From the NCBI RefSeq assembly GCF_029360775.1, contig NZ_JARKMZ010000027.1, positions 1-64,000 of the forward strand: DNA of 64,000 nucleotides, read 5' to 3'. Below the pieces are notes generated by a model. That model saw only the letters and a program-made list of their open reading frames with translations, did not search any database and had not been told where the DNA came from. Below are positions 27,212 to 36,978 of the stretch, one piece after another (within the stretch, counting starts at the first letter, position 1; every line of letters begins with the position of its first letter). This DNA is from Daejeonella sp. H1SJ63. GTDB taxonomy: Bacteria; Bacteroidota; Bacteroidia; Sphingobacteriales; Sphingobacteriaceae. A program made the position numbers and the translations under genes.

Positions 27212-29665
27212 TTAAAAGCTGTAAGCGATTCTGAATCCCCTGTCCATTCTTTCCCCTTCAATGAATGACATCCCAAACAAAGCCCTTAATGTCAGATATT
27301 TCAAACCGAAATAAAATTCAGAATACTGATTAAACGCAGGGGTATTCAAATAATTGAACCCTCCGATCTCAGTCAGTTTCAGTTTTTTAAGCAGTGGAAT
27401 TTTATTCATAAAAAAGCCGGAGAAATTATGCTCAATATGAGATTCATAATAACGATCAGACGTACTGAAAACATAATAATCCAGAAATAAAAAGCTGTTA
27501 ATTCCAGGTAGATAGGTGAGTGTTTTATTGCCTCTGAAATGTTTATAATCCGGATAATATAAACTCTCCGCATTCAGGAATTTTCCGGCTCCAAGCCAGA
27601 TTGATGACTTACCAAACATCCCCAGCCTGATATCTGATTTTGAAAGATCAAAAGTCAGCAGATCATAATTTACGTCAGAGCCCAAAATCCCGTTGATTCC
27701 TTTGGTATAATTAATGTTTAGCCTGGGATATTTCGAGGAACGATAATACTTCCCTGAAGGATGACTTTCATATTCATTACTAAATGCATATGAAAGTCCC
27801 ATACTAACCTTCAGCGACTGATTTTCAGGGAATAATAGCGCATCACTTAATGGCAAAAATGGATTATTCGATGTAAATTGTCTTCTGCCCAGATCCCTGA
27901 TCATATAGTCTGCATTATTCTGAAGTGATCGCCGGTTCGACCATGAAGCGTTCCAGCTAGTTTGCAAACTACCAAATGGCTTTGAAAACGACAGATTCAC
28001 AAATTTCTCCTCGTATAGTTTCAGCAGATTTCTTTCATAGAACAAAGAATTAATGGAATTGCCCAGAAGGGTAACGCTCCCCCTATCATTGAGATCCATT
28101 ACATCAGAGCCCAGGCCGAATTTTAATCTGGCTGAATTCAGAGGGATTAATCCAGAAAAACTTGCATAGAGTTTATCCGATGAGAGTCCATATCTCAGCT
28201 TTCCTGAATAATTTAAATACTTATTACTGATTGAATCAATACGCTTTGTATAGCTAACCTGATAATTAATCCCGAAACCCTCAACTGTATTATAGAAAAC
28301 TGAATTCAGAAGAGAACTGAAGTTATAATTTTCCTTCTTATACCTGTTACGAAGATTATAACCGGAGCCGATCAGAAAACTCAGCGGTTTGAACTTATTG
28401 CTCACTTTATCCAGCGAGTCGAGATAGGATTCAGACTCCCGCTTTTTTGCCAGAATTTCCTTCTTAATATAATCCCTCTGCTCTTCGTTCGTCAACGGAA
28501 CAGGTCTGGCCTGTTCCCAGTAAACTGTATCTTTTTTATTAACACCGGAAGTAATTTTGAGCACTTCATCGAAATTCTTTTTATTCAAACCCGGATTTAA
28601 AACATAATTCTTGAACAAGGCTATAAAGTAACCATCAAAACCAAAACCCAATACCTTCCCTCTAAACTCATAGCCGGTTAAAGCGGGCATCCAGATATTT
28701 GCATCAACCCTGAGAAACTCCTGCTTAATCGTCAAAGTATCAACAAAATTAATGTTGGCCTCTTTCGTTACAGTCAGATCTGCACTATGAATTCTCCAGC
28801 TATCTTCAAGTATATAAATCTGACCTCTGAAAACCGGATCTGAGGATCTTCTAGGAATGACCTCTATTTTATTGATCATTTCACCGTTTTCTAAACTAGT
28901 CCCAACCAGTTTATAGTGATAATAAAATAAAGCATTATCTGCAATAGGCGAAACAAAAGGGCGATTGCTTATGCCTTCCAGATCGAGCAGATTCTCATAA
29001 AAATTAGTTCGTATATCTGAAGCACGGTTAAGGCTGAAAGCGCGGTTACTACCCGATACTCTGGAAGAAATCATTTCTTCCTTTAGTTTGCCGGGTTGAA
29101 GAAAACTGATTTTTGATTCAGATTCAGACAGATACAAAATACCTGCGCGATTAGAATCCAGCCCGATCTGCCTCCCAAGATCATCAATATTTTTTCCGAG
29201 AAATTTCCGGGGTGCCGACAGCAGTTTCTGCATTCCTTTGATATATACCTCAGCCGTGTATTGTTCAGGCTCTGCCAAATGCTGCTTCCGCTTTTTGATT
29301 GCATTTCTGATCACTGCATAGGCAGGATCTTCAGCTCCGGCCCTGACAACTACATCGCTAAGCTGATAAACTGTCCTTTGTAAAACAACATGCATACTTT
29401 GATCAGAGTTGAGATCCATTTCCCTGAGTTCCTGACTAAAGCCAATGGCCTTAAATACCAAAAAATGTTTGCCGGACTTTAATTTAAGATGATATTCACC
29501 CTCACTGTTTGCTGAAGTTCCGTTGCTTGTGCCTTGCTCAAAAACACTGGCAAAGGGAACCGGATTCCCGAATGTATCTAAGACTTTTCCTCTCAGATTC
29601 AGCGACTGGGCGAAAATACTGTAAGGCAGATTAAGAAATACAATCAGATAAAAGATGAATCGCAT
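27212..29665 (-). CDS. DUF5686 outer-membrane protein with carboxypeptidase-like regulatory domain
   Basis: The frame is open upstream to 29752, but the Met at 29665 (MRFIFYLIVFLNLPYSIFAQ) gives a clean signal peptide. The Met at 29671 is an equally possible start. About 817 aa. A carboxypeptidase-regulatory-like beta domain (about residues 20-105, LRGKVLDTFGNPVPFASV) precedes a long DUF5686 region with beta-barrel character and many aromatic strands, ending RGFRIAYSF. The terminal Phe is typical of outer-membrane barrels. Function unknown; widespread in Bacteroidetes. It is monocistronic. Confidence 0.85.
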   Translation of the reverse strand: MRFIFYLIVFLNLPYSIFAQSLNLRGKVLDTFGNPVPFASVFEQGTSNGTSANSEGEYHLKLKSGKHFLVFKAIGFSQELREMDLNSDQSMHVVLQRTVYQLSDVVVRAGAEDPAYAVIRNAIKKRKQHLAEPEQYTAEVYIKGMQKLLSAPRKFLGKNIDDLGRQIGLDSNRAGILYLSESESKISFLQPGKLKEEMISSRVSGSNRAFSLNRASDIRTNFYENLLDLEGISNRPFVSPIADNALFYYHYKLVGTSLENGEMINKIEVIPRRSSDPVFRGQIYILEDSWRIHSADLTVTKEANINFVDTLTIKQEFLRVDANIWMPALTGYEFRGKVLGFGFDGYFIALFKNYVLNPGLNKKNFDEVLKITSGVNKKDTVYWEQARPVPLTNEEQRDYIKKEILAKKRESESYLDSLDKVSNKFKPLSFLIGSGYNLRNRYKKENYNFSSLLNSVFYNTVEGFGINYQVSYTKRIDSISNKYLNYSGKLRYGLSSDKLYASFSGLIPLNSARLKFGLGSDVMDLNDRGSVTLLGNSINSLFYERNLLKLYEEKFVNLSFSKPFGSLQTSWNASWSNRRSLQNNADYMIRDLGRRQFTSNNPFLPLSDALLFPENQSLKVSMGLSYAFSNEYESHPSGKYYRSSKYPRLNINYTKGINGILGSDVNYDLLTFDLSKSDIRLGMFGKSSIWLGAGKFLNAESLYYPDYKHFRGNKTLTYLPGINSFLFLDYYVFSTSDRYYESHIEHNFSGFFMNKIPLLKKLKLTEIGGFNYLNTPAFNQYSEFYFGLKYLTLRALFGMSFIEGERMDRGFRIAYSF

Positions 29666-29866
29666 GTACATTTTTTTGTAAAGATGAACATCTGTAGAGA
29701 TAATGAGAAATATGTTTGGGAAATGGGGATTTGAAAATGAGAAAATTAGCAAATGAGCAAATTGGGATTAGGAGTTAGGCTGGAATGATCATAATATCAC
29801 GTCTTTTCGAGTAATAAAATTTAAGAAATTCTGAAGGAGAAAATGACATAGCGGGATAGATAATCA

Positions 29867-29948
29867 CGCAAAGACACAGAGACGCTTCATTTATGAAATA
29901 AATGAATGTTGGAATTAGTCTTTGATTTGGCGTCTTAGCGTCTTGGCG
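29867..29948. repeat. structured intergenic repeat (CGCAAAGAC...GCGTCTTGGCG type)
   Basis: Imperfect outer arms at 29867-29885 and 29930-29948 enclose a perfect inner hairpin, TTCATTTAT / ATAAATGAA with a 3-nt loop (29886-29906). This type of AAGACxCAGAGACGC / GCGTCTTAGCGTC sequence occurs as a dispersed repeat in Bacteroidetes genomes. It sits in the 454-bp gap between the DUF5686 gene and kbl; the rest of that gap is AT-rich with no gene. Confidence 0.6.
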
Positions 29949-30119
29949 AGCAAAAAAACATAAAACAGTGAATAGAAAATAACATGTCATGGGTAACGAG
30001 CGAACGGATTTTTTATGTTCAGGAATAAGTTTGACGTGAGGAGAAATCTCTTGCTCTAAACCTTATTGTTACCATGAAGTCTGCAAAATTCGTAATTTTA
30101 CAAATTCATATTCATTATC

Positions 30120-31316
30120 ATGTATAAAACCCTTCAACCTGTACTGGAAAAGGAGCTGGAAGAAATTGAAAAAGCCGGCTTATATAAACGTGAAAGGATT
30201 ATTATCACCCCTCAGGGAGCTGATATCAAAATACAGGGCGGACAGGAAGTCATTAATTTCTGTGCGAACAATTACCTCGGGTTGGCTTCTCATCCCCGTG
30301 TGATAGACGCTGCAAAAAAAGCAATGGACAGCCATGGATTTGGTCTGGCTTCTGTTCGTTTCATCTGCGGAACCCAGGATATCCATAAAGAACTGGAAGC
30401 GAAAATCTCCAGATTTCTGGGCACTGAGGATACCATTTTGTATGCCGCTGCTTTTGATGCCAATGGCGGTGTGTTTGAACCTCTCTTTGATGAGCAGGAT
30501 GCTATTATTTCTGATGCATTAAACCATGCTTCAATTATTGATGGGGTTAGATTATGTAAAGCCCAGCGCTACAGATATAACCATGATGATATGGCTGATC
30601 TGGAAGAAAAACTGAAAGAAACACAACATCTTCGCCACCGCATCATTGTGACAGATGGTTCATTCTCCATGGATGGAACCATAGCACAATTAGACAAAAT
30701 TTGTGATCTGGCTGATCAGTACAAAGCTTTGGTTATGATTGATGAATGTCATTCTTCCGGGTTTTTAGGCAAAACAGGACGTGGTACACATGAGCATCAT
30801 AATGTTATTGGCCGCGTAGACATCATTACCGGCACCTTAGGCAAGGCATTGGGCGGCGCATCAGGCGGATTTACTTCCGGGCCTAAAGAAGTAATCAACA
30901 TGCTGCGTCAGCGTTCAAGGCCATATCTTTTCTCAAATACCCTGGCACCTTCCATAGTTGGAGCTTCCATAGAAGTATTGAACATGCTGAGTGAAACAAC
31001 TGAACTCAGAGATAAACTGGAGCGTAACACCAGATACTTCAGAGAAAAAATGACTGCTGCCGGTTTCGACATTAAGCCGGGAACACATCCAATTGTTCCG
31101 ATAATGCTTTATGATGCGCGCCTGGCTCAGGATTTTGCTTCAGAATTATTGAAAGAAGGAATTTATGTCATCGGCTTTTATTTTCCGGTAGTTCCAAAAG
31201 GTAAAGCACGTATCAGGGTTCAGTTATCCGCAGCACACGAAATTGAGCATCTTGATAAGGCCATTGCAGCTTTCATCAAAACAGGAACCAAACTTGGTGT
31301 ATTAAAACAGAATTAA
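30120..31316 (+). CDS. kbl: glycine C-acetyltransferase (2-amino-3-ketobutyrate CoA ligase)
   Basis: 398 aa, full length. Alpha-oxoamine synthase family, PLP-dependent. Motifs: NNYLGLASHP, GFGLASVRFICGT, DECHSSGFLG (Asp binding the cofactor ring) and the Schiff-base lysine in TGTLGKALGGASGG. It cleaves 2-amino-3-ketobutyrate with CoA to glycine and acetyl-CoA, completing threonine degradation begun by Tdh (22471-23415). pheS follows 36 bp later and may be co-transcribed. Confidence 0.94.
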   Translation: MYKTLQPVLEKELEEIEKAGLYKRERIIITPQGADIKIQGGQEVINFCANNYLGLASHPRVIDAAKKAMDSHGFGLASVRFICGTQDIHKELEAKISRFLGTEDTILYAAAFDANGGVFEPLFDEQDAIISDALNHASIIDGVRLCKAQRYRYNHDDMADLEEKLKETQHLRHRIIVTDGSFSMDGTIAQLDKICDLADQYKALVMIDECHSSGFLGKTGRGTHEHHNVIGRVDIITGTLGKALGGASGGFTSGPKEVINMLRQRSRPYLFSNTLAPSIVGASIEVLNMLSETTELRDKLERNTRYFREKMTAAGFDIKPGTHPIVPIMLYDARLAQDFASELLKEGIYVIGFYFPVVPKGKARIRVQLSAAHEIEHLDKAIAAFIKTGTKLGVLKQN

Positions 31317-31352
31317 AAAACGGGCCTTCAGCCCTCGAATATAAAATAAATC

Positions 31353-32387
31353 ATGCAGGAAAAAATTAATCAGTATACCGCTGAGATAAACTCTTTTCAA
31401 CCAAAAGATGCCGCTGAACTGGAAACCTTCAGAATTCGCTTTTTAGGTACAAAGGGAATTATAAAAGATCTTTTTGAAGAATTCAAAACCGTTACTCCTG
31501 AAGAGAAAAGAGTACTTGGTAAAGTATTGAATGAGTTTAAGCAAAATGCTGAAGCAAAATATCAGGCTCTGAAAGAAAGTTCAGAAACAGCAGAAGGCAA
31601 TTCCACTTCTGATGCCGATCTGACCCTGCCCGGTGAAGGTTATGAACTTGGTGCCCGGCACCCGCTGTCTTTGGTTAGGAAAGAGATCATTGAGATCTTT
31701 AAAAAACTGGGGTTCAATGTTGCTGAAGGACCGGAAATTGAAGACGACTGGCATAATTTCTCAGCACTGAACTTCCCTGAAGAACATCCGGCCCGCGATA
31801 TGCAGGATACTTTCTTCATCAAAAAGGGTGGAGAAAAAGGAGACATCGCTTTACGTACGCATACATCATCAGTACAGGTCAGAATGATGGAGGCAGGCAA
31901 ACCTCCTTTCCGTGCTATTATGCCAGGCAGAGTCTATCGTAATGAGGCTATTTCTGCCAGAGCACATTGCTTTTTTCATCAGGTAGAAGGATTATATATC
32001 GATGAGAATGTTTCATTTGCCGATTTAAAGCAAACCCTTTTCTATTTTGTACAGGAACTTTACGGTGAAGGAACCAAAGTTCGCTTCCGTCCGAGTTATT
32101 TCCCGTTTACAGAACCTTCTGCTGAAATGGATATCTCCTGTACAATCTGTAAAGGAGAGGGATGCCAGCTTTGTAAACATAGCGGATGGGTGGAGATACT
32201 GGGCTGCGGCATGGTTGACCCTAATGTTCTTGAGAACTGTAATATCGACAGTAAGAAATATACCGGTTATGCTTTTGGAATGGGTATCGAGAGAATCACT
32301 AACCTGAAATACCAGATCAAGGATCTGAGATTGTTCTCTGAAAATGATGTTCGCTTCCTGAAACAATTCAAGTCGGAAATGATCTGA
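31353..32387 (+). CDS. pheS: phenylalanine-tRNA ligase alpha subunit
   Basis: 344 aa. An N-terminal coiled-coil arm (about 1-85) is followed by the class II catalytic core: motif 2 region ([20 protein letters not shown]), [28 protein letters not shown] and motif 3 ([16 protein letters not shown]). It carries the extra Cys-containing insert [16 protein letters not shown] seen in Bacteroidetes. The pheT partner is not in this window. The TGA stop overlaps the ATG of the next gene. Confidence 0.96.
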   Translation: MQEKINQYTAEINSFQPKDAAELETFRIRFLGTKGIIKDLFEEFKTVTPEEKRVLGKVLNEFKQNAEAKYQALKESSETAEGNSTSDADLTLPGEGYELGARHPLSLVRKEIIEIFKKLGFNVAEGPEIEDDWHNFSALNFPEEHPARDMQDTFFIKKGGEKGDIALRTHTSSVQVRMMEAGKPPFRAIMPGRVYRNEAISARAHCFFHQVEGLYIDENVSFADLKQTLFYFVQELYGEGTKVRFRPSYFPFTEPSAEMDISCTICKGEGCQLCKHSGWVEILGCGMVDPNVLENCNIDSKKYTGYAFGMGIERITNLKYQIKDLRLFSENDVRFLKQFKSEMI

Positions 32388-32806
32388 TGCAATTGCGTTT
32401 CCTTGCAATATCCATAATCTTCCTGTCTCTGATGTCCTGCAGAAAAGACAGCTCAGACAGAATTCCTGAAGCTTATGTCAGTTACCGTATTACATTACAG
32501 GAATTTGGCATAAAAAATCAGAATGGATTATTGCTGGTCAACAAACAGGAAAATGCAGGAGTTGCCGGACTGATTATTTACAGAAGAGCCGATGGAGCAT
32601 ACGTAGCCTACGATCGCTGCAGCTCTGTAAATCCCCAGCAAAGATGTGCCGTTGTTCCGGATGATCCGAACCTCACAGCAACCGATCCCTGCAGTGGCGC
32701 CAAGTTTTCTTTATATGACGGATCGCCTGTAAAAGCACCTGCAAAAAGACCACTGAAGGAATATAGAGTAATTATTACTAATTTTGACCTGACGGTAGTT
32801 AACTGA
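32387..32806 (+). CDS. putative lipoprotein with a degenerate Rieske-like domain
   Basis: 139 aa. Lipoprotein signal with lipobox SLMSC. The C-terminal half has the outline of a Rieske [2Fe-2S] domain: a first cysteine loop YDRCSSVNPQQRC and a second DPCSGAKFSLYDGSPVKAPAKRPL, the latter matching the family's C-x-G-x-x-F-x-x-x-DG...GPA-x-x-PL pattern. The two His ligands expected after the cysteines are missing, so it probably does not bind a normal Rieske cluster. It starts inside the pheS stop codon (ATGA-type overlap) and ends 1 bp before the TetR gene, so it is translationally coupled. Envelope-located, function unknown. Confidence 0.7.
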   Translation: MQLRFLAISIIFLSLMSCRKDSSDRIPEAYVSYRITLQEFGIKNQNGLLLVNKQENAGVAGLIIYRRADGAYVAYDRCSSVNPQQRCAVVPDDPNLTATDPCSGAKFSLYDGSPVKAPAKRPLKEYRVIITNFDLTVVN

Positions 32807-32807
32807 A

Positions 32808-33383
32808 ATGGAAGTAGATAAGATCAAGGAAAGTATTAAGAAGTCAGCTCAGGATTTGTTCCGTAAATACGGCTATCACAAAACCAGTGTTAATGAAATT
32901 GCCAAGCGTGCTAAAATCGCAAAAGCTACCATTTACAAATACTTTGAAAGCAAGGAACTTCTGCTGCAGGCCATTATCATGGAATATATCCATCATAGTG
33001 TTCAGGAAATTATTGATAACCCTTCAGAAGACCTTGATGAAGAAGCTTACCTGAGTATGATCATCCTGAAAACCAGCCGGCTTTCCTATACCGTTTGTAA
33101 TGAGTTTATTGGCTGGGAATTTATCCGCGAATCAGCCAATTCGCAGGAATTTCTGAAAACCCTATCAGATGATCTTGAAAACCTCCTGATCAAGTCATTT
33201 AATCAAACTCCGCTCTTTAAAGCAGATGACTATATCGAAAGGCTTCGTTTTTTGATCAAAGCAAGTAAAAATATTGTCTTCTCCTTTGCTTTCACATCCG
33301 TAAGTGATTCGGATGTACGTAAGAATTTCATTTCTTTCCAGAAGGAGATCCTTCCCTATCTGGTCAAAGCAGCAGTAAAATAA
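32808..33383 (+). CDS. TetR/AcrR family transcriptional regulator
   Basis: 191 aa. N-terminal helix-turn-helix at about residues 9-58 (YHKTSVNEIAKRAKIAKATIYKYFESKE), which is the standard TetR DNA-binding domain; the rest is a helical ligand-binding region. The regulated genes are not obvious. It is last in the pheS-lipoprotein-tetR unit, with only 1 bp after the preceding stop. A mobile-element-like repeat begins 27 bp after its stop codon. Confidence 0.88.
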   Translation: MEVDKIKESIKKSAQDLFRKYGYHKTSVNEIAKRAKIAKATIYKYFESKELLLQAIIMEYIHHSVQEIIDNPSEDLDEEAYLSMIILKTSRLSYTVCNEFIGWEFIRESANSQEFLKTLSDDLENLLIKSFNQTPLFKADDYIERLRFLIKASKNIVFSFAFTSVSDSDVRKNFISFQKEILPYLVKAAVK

Positions 33384-33409
33384 GTTTACATTAAGGAATT
33401 ATAAAGATT

Positions 33410-34294
33410 CACTGTTGTCCGGTTAATTTCAAAAGCAACAAGAAATCTTCACTTAGGTCTTTAAATCAGGGACATTATTTCATGTTTTAAAGGTAAGTCC
33501 ACCTCCTTAACCTTTCATCCCTCTATCGCCGGGAGGGCTCGGTGTTATTCACCCTTTGGTTATTGTTTTTAAAGGTGTTCATGCTTTCGCCGCTGAAGGG
33601 CGGCTCAGGTTTGACGGCCAAAAGTACCCATCCCGACTTATCGGGACAATCCCTGGGTGCCTTTGGCCACAAACCAACCACACATCAAAAAACAGTCCCG
33701 AAGATTCGGGACTGACTTTGGGGGGTATTGTCTCATGAAAGCATACCGCATATGATCCCAAAGCCTAATGCTCGGTTTTGCTTTTTGATTGAATCTGCCC
33801 CTGTTTTTTGATCTTGATGGCATAGGTCCCGGTTTAACACCGGGAGAAACGTCCTTCGGTAGCTCCTGTATGATATGAATGTTGTTTGGAATCGTGCTTC
33901 GGGTGACAGTCATTCATCTACTACAGGTATTGAGTCTTGCAGGGATCGGCCTTCCGGGATTTGGCAGTAAAGGCGCGTTTTATCCTTTGTGATAACAATC
34001 ATATAGCACAGGCATCAAGCAATCCGGAGAAGTGTTGAATAAACGTTCATATCTCTCTTCCATACGCACGGCTTGGATTGCACTAACAGGATAAAATGTG
34101 GATTTACAACAAATACCGGACAGCCGCGGCGTTACTCAAGTTTTTTATGTCTTTTAATTGCTTTCGTGGACTCGCCGCTGAGGGTGGCTCGGCATTGTTT
34201 CCTTTTCCAGCTGAAGGGAAAAGGAAATGCCCAGCGGCATGAGCGAAAGATTTTCTGTCAGATTAAATCATTTGGATTTAACCTGACAGTATTG
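33410..34294 (-). mobile_element. TIR-bounded structured non-coding element, copy 1 (degenerate ends)
   Basis: About 885 bp with no intact gene. It is the reverse complement of the copy at 40035-40749, with a shared core from about 33531 to 34262 that is close to 90% identical by eye outside two insertions. Left end ACTGTTGTCCGGTTAA and right end TTAACCTGACAG are decayed versions of the perfect ends in copy 2. Hairpins: TCCCGA/TCGGGA near 33632, a 10-bp stem CAGTCCCGAA at 33693-33714, TCCCGGT/ACCGGGA near 33828, and a long stem GGCATT...AATGCC at 34191-34231. A 91-aa minus-strand frame across 33638-33913 is frameshifted in copy 2. Confidence 0.7.
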
Positions 34295-34551
34295 TTAAGA
34301 AATTATTAAGATTTTATACCAATTTGGTTTTGGGTATATTTTATTGTATTTTGGTGGAAATCAAAACCTAACCAGTTATGAGTCGTGAAATTTTTGAGCT
34401 TTCTATACTAATTGATGAGTTGTTCGAATTCTAAGGCAATTCATTAATTTTTAATACAAAAAACTTGTAATTCTTACAGGATTGGATCTCTTTTGCCCTT
34501 ATCCCGCACCCGACTGCTTTCCTAAAATAAAAATCTTTAATTTTGCGGCTC
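34295..34551 (+). other. intergenic leader region of rlmD with an 18-codon micro-ORF
   Basis: AT-rich. It holds a promoter-like run (TTTGGTTTTGGG followed by TATTTTGG) and then a very short frame at 34378-34434 reading MSREIFELSILIDELFEF. A TAATTTTG box close to 34540 fits a -7 element, but would leave a very short rlmD leader. No other gene is visible here. Confidence 0.3.
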
Positions 34552-35979
34552 ATGAAAAAAATTCCCGCCGACAAAAAGTTTTTGAATAACATTCAGATAA
34601 TAGATATTGCTGAAGAGGGTAAAGGTGTAGGTAAATCAGACGACCTGGTTATCTTCATAGACAAGGCCGTTCCGGGCGACATTGTGGATGTGGAGCTGAT
34701 GAGAAAGAAGAAGAAATTCTTTGAAGGAAGAATCCACAATCTGGTAAAAGCTTCAGAACATCGTACCGATCCATTTTGCGGGCATTTCGGAGTATGCGGA
34801 GGTTGTAAATGGCAGCACCTGAATTACGATGCCCAGCTGCAGTTCAAACAGAAAAGCGTGAGTGATGCCCTACAAAGACTTGCAAAAGTTGATGTATCAG
34901 GTATGGAACCTATTCTGGGCTCCAAAGAATCGCGCTATTACAGAAATAAGCTGGAATATACTTTCTCAGATAAGCGCTGGCTTACGGATGAAGATATGAA
35001 GGGTGATGCAGAAGGCAGAGAGATGAATGCTTTGGGTTACCACATCCCAGGAAGGTTTGATAAGATTCTCGACATCGACCATTGCTATTTACAAGCCGAC
35101 CCTTCTAACGAAATCAGGAATAAAGTGCGTGACTATGCTCTTGAAAATAAGCTCTCCTTTTACAACCTGAAGAACCACGAAGGTGCACTCAGAAATCTGA
35201 TTATCCGAACTGCAAGTACCGGCGAACTGATGCTGATCGTAGTATTTGCTTACGCAGATGAGGATCAGATTTCAGCATTGATGGAATATCTGTCAGGTGA
35301 ATTCCCGGCTATAAATTCACTTCTGTATATTATCAACCAAAAGAGGAACGATACCATTTTCGATCAGGATATTCATGTATTCAAAGGAGAAGATCATATT
35401 TTCGAAAATATGGACGGACTGAAATTCAAGATCGGTCCGAAATCATTCTACCAGACCAATTCGGAGCAGGCATTCGAATTATATAAGATCGCCAGAGATT
35501 TTGCAGATTTTAAAGGAGACGAACTCGTTTACGACCTTTATACCGGCGCCGGAACAATAGCTAATTTCGTAGCGGGGAAAGTTAAAAAGGTTGTAGGGAT
35601 TGAATATGTACCTACCGCAATTGAAGATGCAAAAATCAATTCAGCAATAAACGGCATCAATAATACCGTCTTTTTTGCCGGTGATATGAAGGACATTCTG
35701 AATTCAGAGTTCATCAGTACCCATGGCAAACCCGATGTGGTGATTACCGATCCTCCGAGAGCAGGAATGCACCAGGATGTGGTTGAACGTTTACTGGAAA
35801 TGGAAGCAGAAAAGATTGTGTATGTCAGTTGTAATGCCGCAACCCAGGCACGCGATATTGCCTTGCTGAAAGAGAAATATGAAATCGTACGCATCCGTCC
35901 GGTAGATATGTTCCCGCATACCCAGCATGTAGAAAACGTGGTTTTACTGAAACTGAACAAAACACAATCAGAAGAATAA
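34552..35979 (+). CDS. rlmD: 23S rRNA (uracil-5-)-methyltransferase, RlmD/TrmA family
   Basis: 475 aa from the ATG at 34552; the frame is open 9 bp upstream from a TTG, but ATG is preferred. A TRAM-like N-terminal domain (about 10-65) is followed by the iron-sulfur cysteines CGHFGVCGGCKW, then the SAM-dependent methyltransferase fold with DLYTGAGTIANFVA, ITDPPRAGMH and the catalytic Cys in YVSCNAATQARD. The family makes m5U in 23S rRNA using SAM. Exact site specificity (1939 or 747) cannot be told by eye. It is followed 18 bp later by a small conserved gene. Confidence 0.88.
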   Translation: MKKIPADKKFLNNIQIIDIAEEGKGVGKSDDLVIFIDKAVPGDIVDVELMRKKKKFFEGRIHNLVKASEHRTDPFCGHFGVCGGCKWQHLNYDAQLQFKQKSVSDALQRLAKVDVSGMEPILGSKESRYYRNKLEYTFSDKRWLTDEDMKGDAEGREMNALGYHIPGRFDKILDIDHCYLQADPSNEIRNKVRDYALENKLSFYNLKNHEGALRNLIIRTASTGELMLIVVFAYADEDQISALMEYLSGEFPAINSLLYIINQKRNDTIFDQDIHVFKGEDHIFENMDGLKFKIGPKSFYQTNSEQAFELYKIARDFADFKGDELVYDLYTGAGTIANFVAGKVKKVVGIEYVPTAIEDAKINSAINGINNTVFFAGDMKDILNSEFISTHGKPDVVITDPPRAGMHQDVVERLLEMEAEKIVYVSCNAATQARDIALLKEKYEIVRIRPVDMFPHTQHVENVVLLKLNKTQSEE

Positions 35980-35997
35980 TAATTCAATACCGGCAAA

Positions 35998-36399
35998 ATG
36001 GAAATTAAAGATCTTCTCAATCCTGAAGGCAGTGATGGGGAAAATAAAAAGGAAAAGGTAAGTCCGCTGAAAAGCCTTGAATCTGATCTCAAATTCTACA
36101 GCGAATCCATTAAAGAAGTAGCAACCGAGATCATGTTAGAGGGTATTTCCGAATACCCGATATTTGTTGCCCATCAGCATGAAGTCAAACTCGGAGAACC
36201 TATTCTCGACCGGATTGAGTTAAATACAGAATGGAGCATTCATGCATCTACCATAGAGGAATTTTCAGAAAAAGGCATTATTCAGGAGAATAAAAAGGAC
36301 AGATTCATTGCTCAGTACAAAGATCCTCAGCACTTTATGTGTCTGTTTGTAATCGTACCGGAAGGCGCTAATTTCGTTTTCTACCCCTATCAGGAATAA
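35998..36399 (+). CDS. conserved hypothetical protein, 133 aa
   Basis: An acidic, soluble-looking protein without signal peptide. The N-terminal 30 residues are charged (SDGENKKEKVSP). A compact domain with IFVAHQHEVKLGEPILDRIELNTEWSIHAST and ending FVIVPEGANFVFYPY follows. I recognise it only as a conserved Bacteroidetes protein of unknown function. It lies 18 bp after rlmD and 69 bp before the phosphoribosyltransferase gene, on the same strand, so the three probably form an operon. Confidence 0.75.
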   Translation: MEIKDLLNPEGSDGENKKEKVSPLKSLESDLKFYSESIKEVATEIMLEGISEYPIFVAHQHEVKLGEPILDRIELNTEWSIHASTIEEFSEKGIIQENKKDRFIAQYKDPQHFMCLFVIVPEGANFVFYPYQE

Positions 36400-36468
36400 C
36401 AAATAAATAATCAGGGAATTACATCAATTCAGCAGGAATATGTAATTTCAAATGAAATTTGAGAAGCA

Positions 36469-36978
36469 ATGCCAGACAAGAAATTACTGATACTTAATCA
36501 GAAGCAAATTCAGCAAAGGATAGATCGTATGGCCTACCAGATATTGGAGGATAATCTTGAGGAAAAGGAGCTGATTGTTGCCGGAATTATTGACAAAGGA
36601 TACATTATTGCAAAACGGCTGAAAAAAGTTCTCGAAACCATCTCTGACATCAAAATTACCCTGATCAAAGTGGAGATCAATAAAAACATCTCCCACCTTG
36701 AAGCCAGTTCGGATATTGATATCAAACAGGTATCCAACAAGGTGGTGATATTGGTTGATGATGTTTTAAACAGCGGCCGAACCCTTGCCTATGGCCTCGG
36801 CGTATTTTTTGATATCCCTCTGAAAAAGCTCCGCACTCTGGTCTTAATCGACCGAAGTCACCGTAATTTCCCTGTATCCCCCGACTTTACCGGTCTGGAA
36901 TTAGCCACCATCCTCAAAGAACATGTTGATGTGGTGATGGATGATCCATCAACGGAAGATGCAGTGTATTTGAGTTAG
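36469..36978 (+). CDS. phosphoribosyltransferase family protein (PyrR-like)
   Basis: 169 aa. Type I PRTase fold with the PRPP-binding signature VVILVDDVLNSGRTLAYGL (about residues 92-110) and the PyrR-like N-terminus LILNQKQIQQRIDRMAYQILEDN. PyrR proteins are uracil phosphoribosyltransferases and, in some bacteria, attenuate pyr operons. No pyr genes are nearby, so a regulatory role is not supported. It is the last core gene before the accessory island. Confidence 0.82.
   Translation: MPDKKLLILNQKQIQQRIDRMAYQILEDNLEEKELIVAGIIDKGYIIAKRLKKVLETISDIKITLIKVEINKNISHLEASSDIDIKQVSNKVVILVDDVLNSGRTLAYGLGVFFDIPLKKLRTLVLIDRSHRNFPVSPDFTGLELATILKEHVDVVMDDPSTEDAVYLS

Noticed and set aside
29775-29990. 71-codon minus-strand frame upstream of kbl
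   Set aside because: It runs through the structured repeat at 29867-29948, which explains the open frame.
33556-33761. Two overlapping 60-codon frames on opposite strands in the same element
   Set aside because: Both are by-products of the GC-rich hairpin sequence; no start context and no conservation in copy 2.
33638-33913. 91-codon minus-strand frame inside element copy 1 (MTVTRSTIPNNIHIIQ...)
   Set aside because: The matching region of copy 2 starts the same way but is frameshifted and stops early. Differences between copies follow hairpins rather than codon positions, so it is not supported as a gene.
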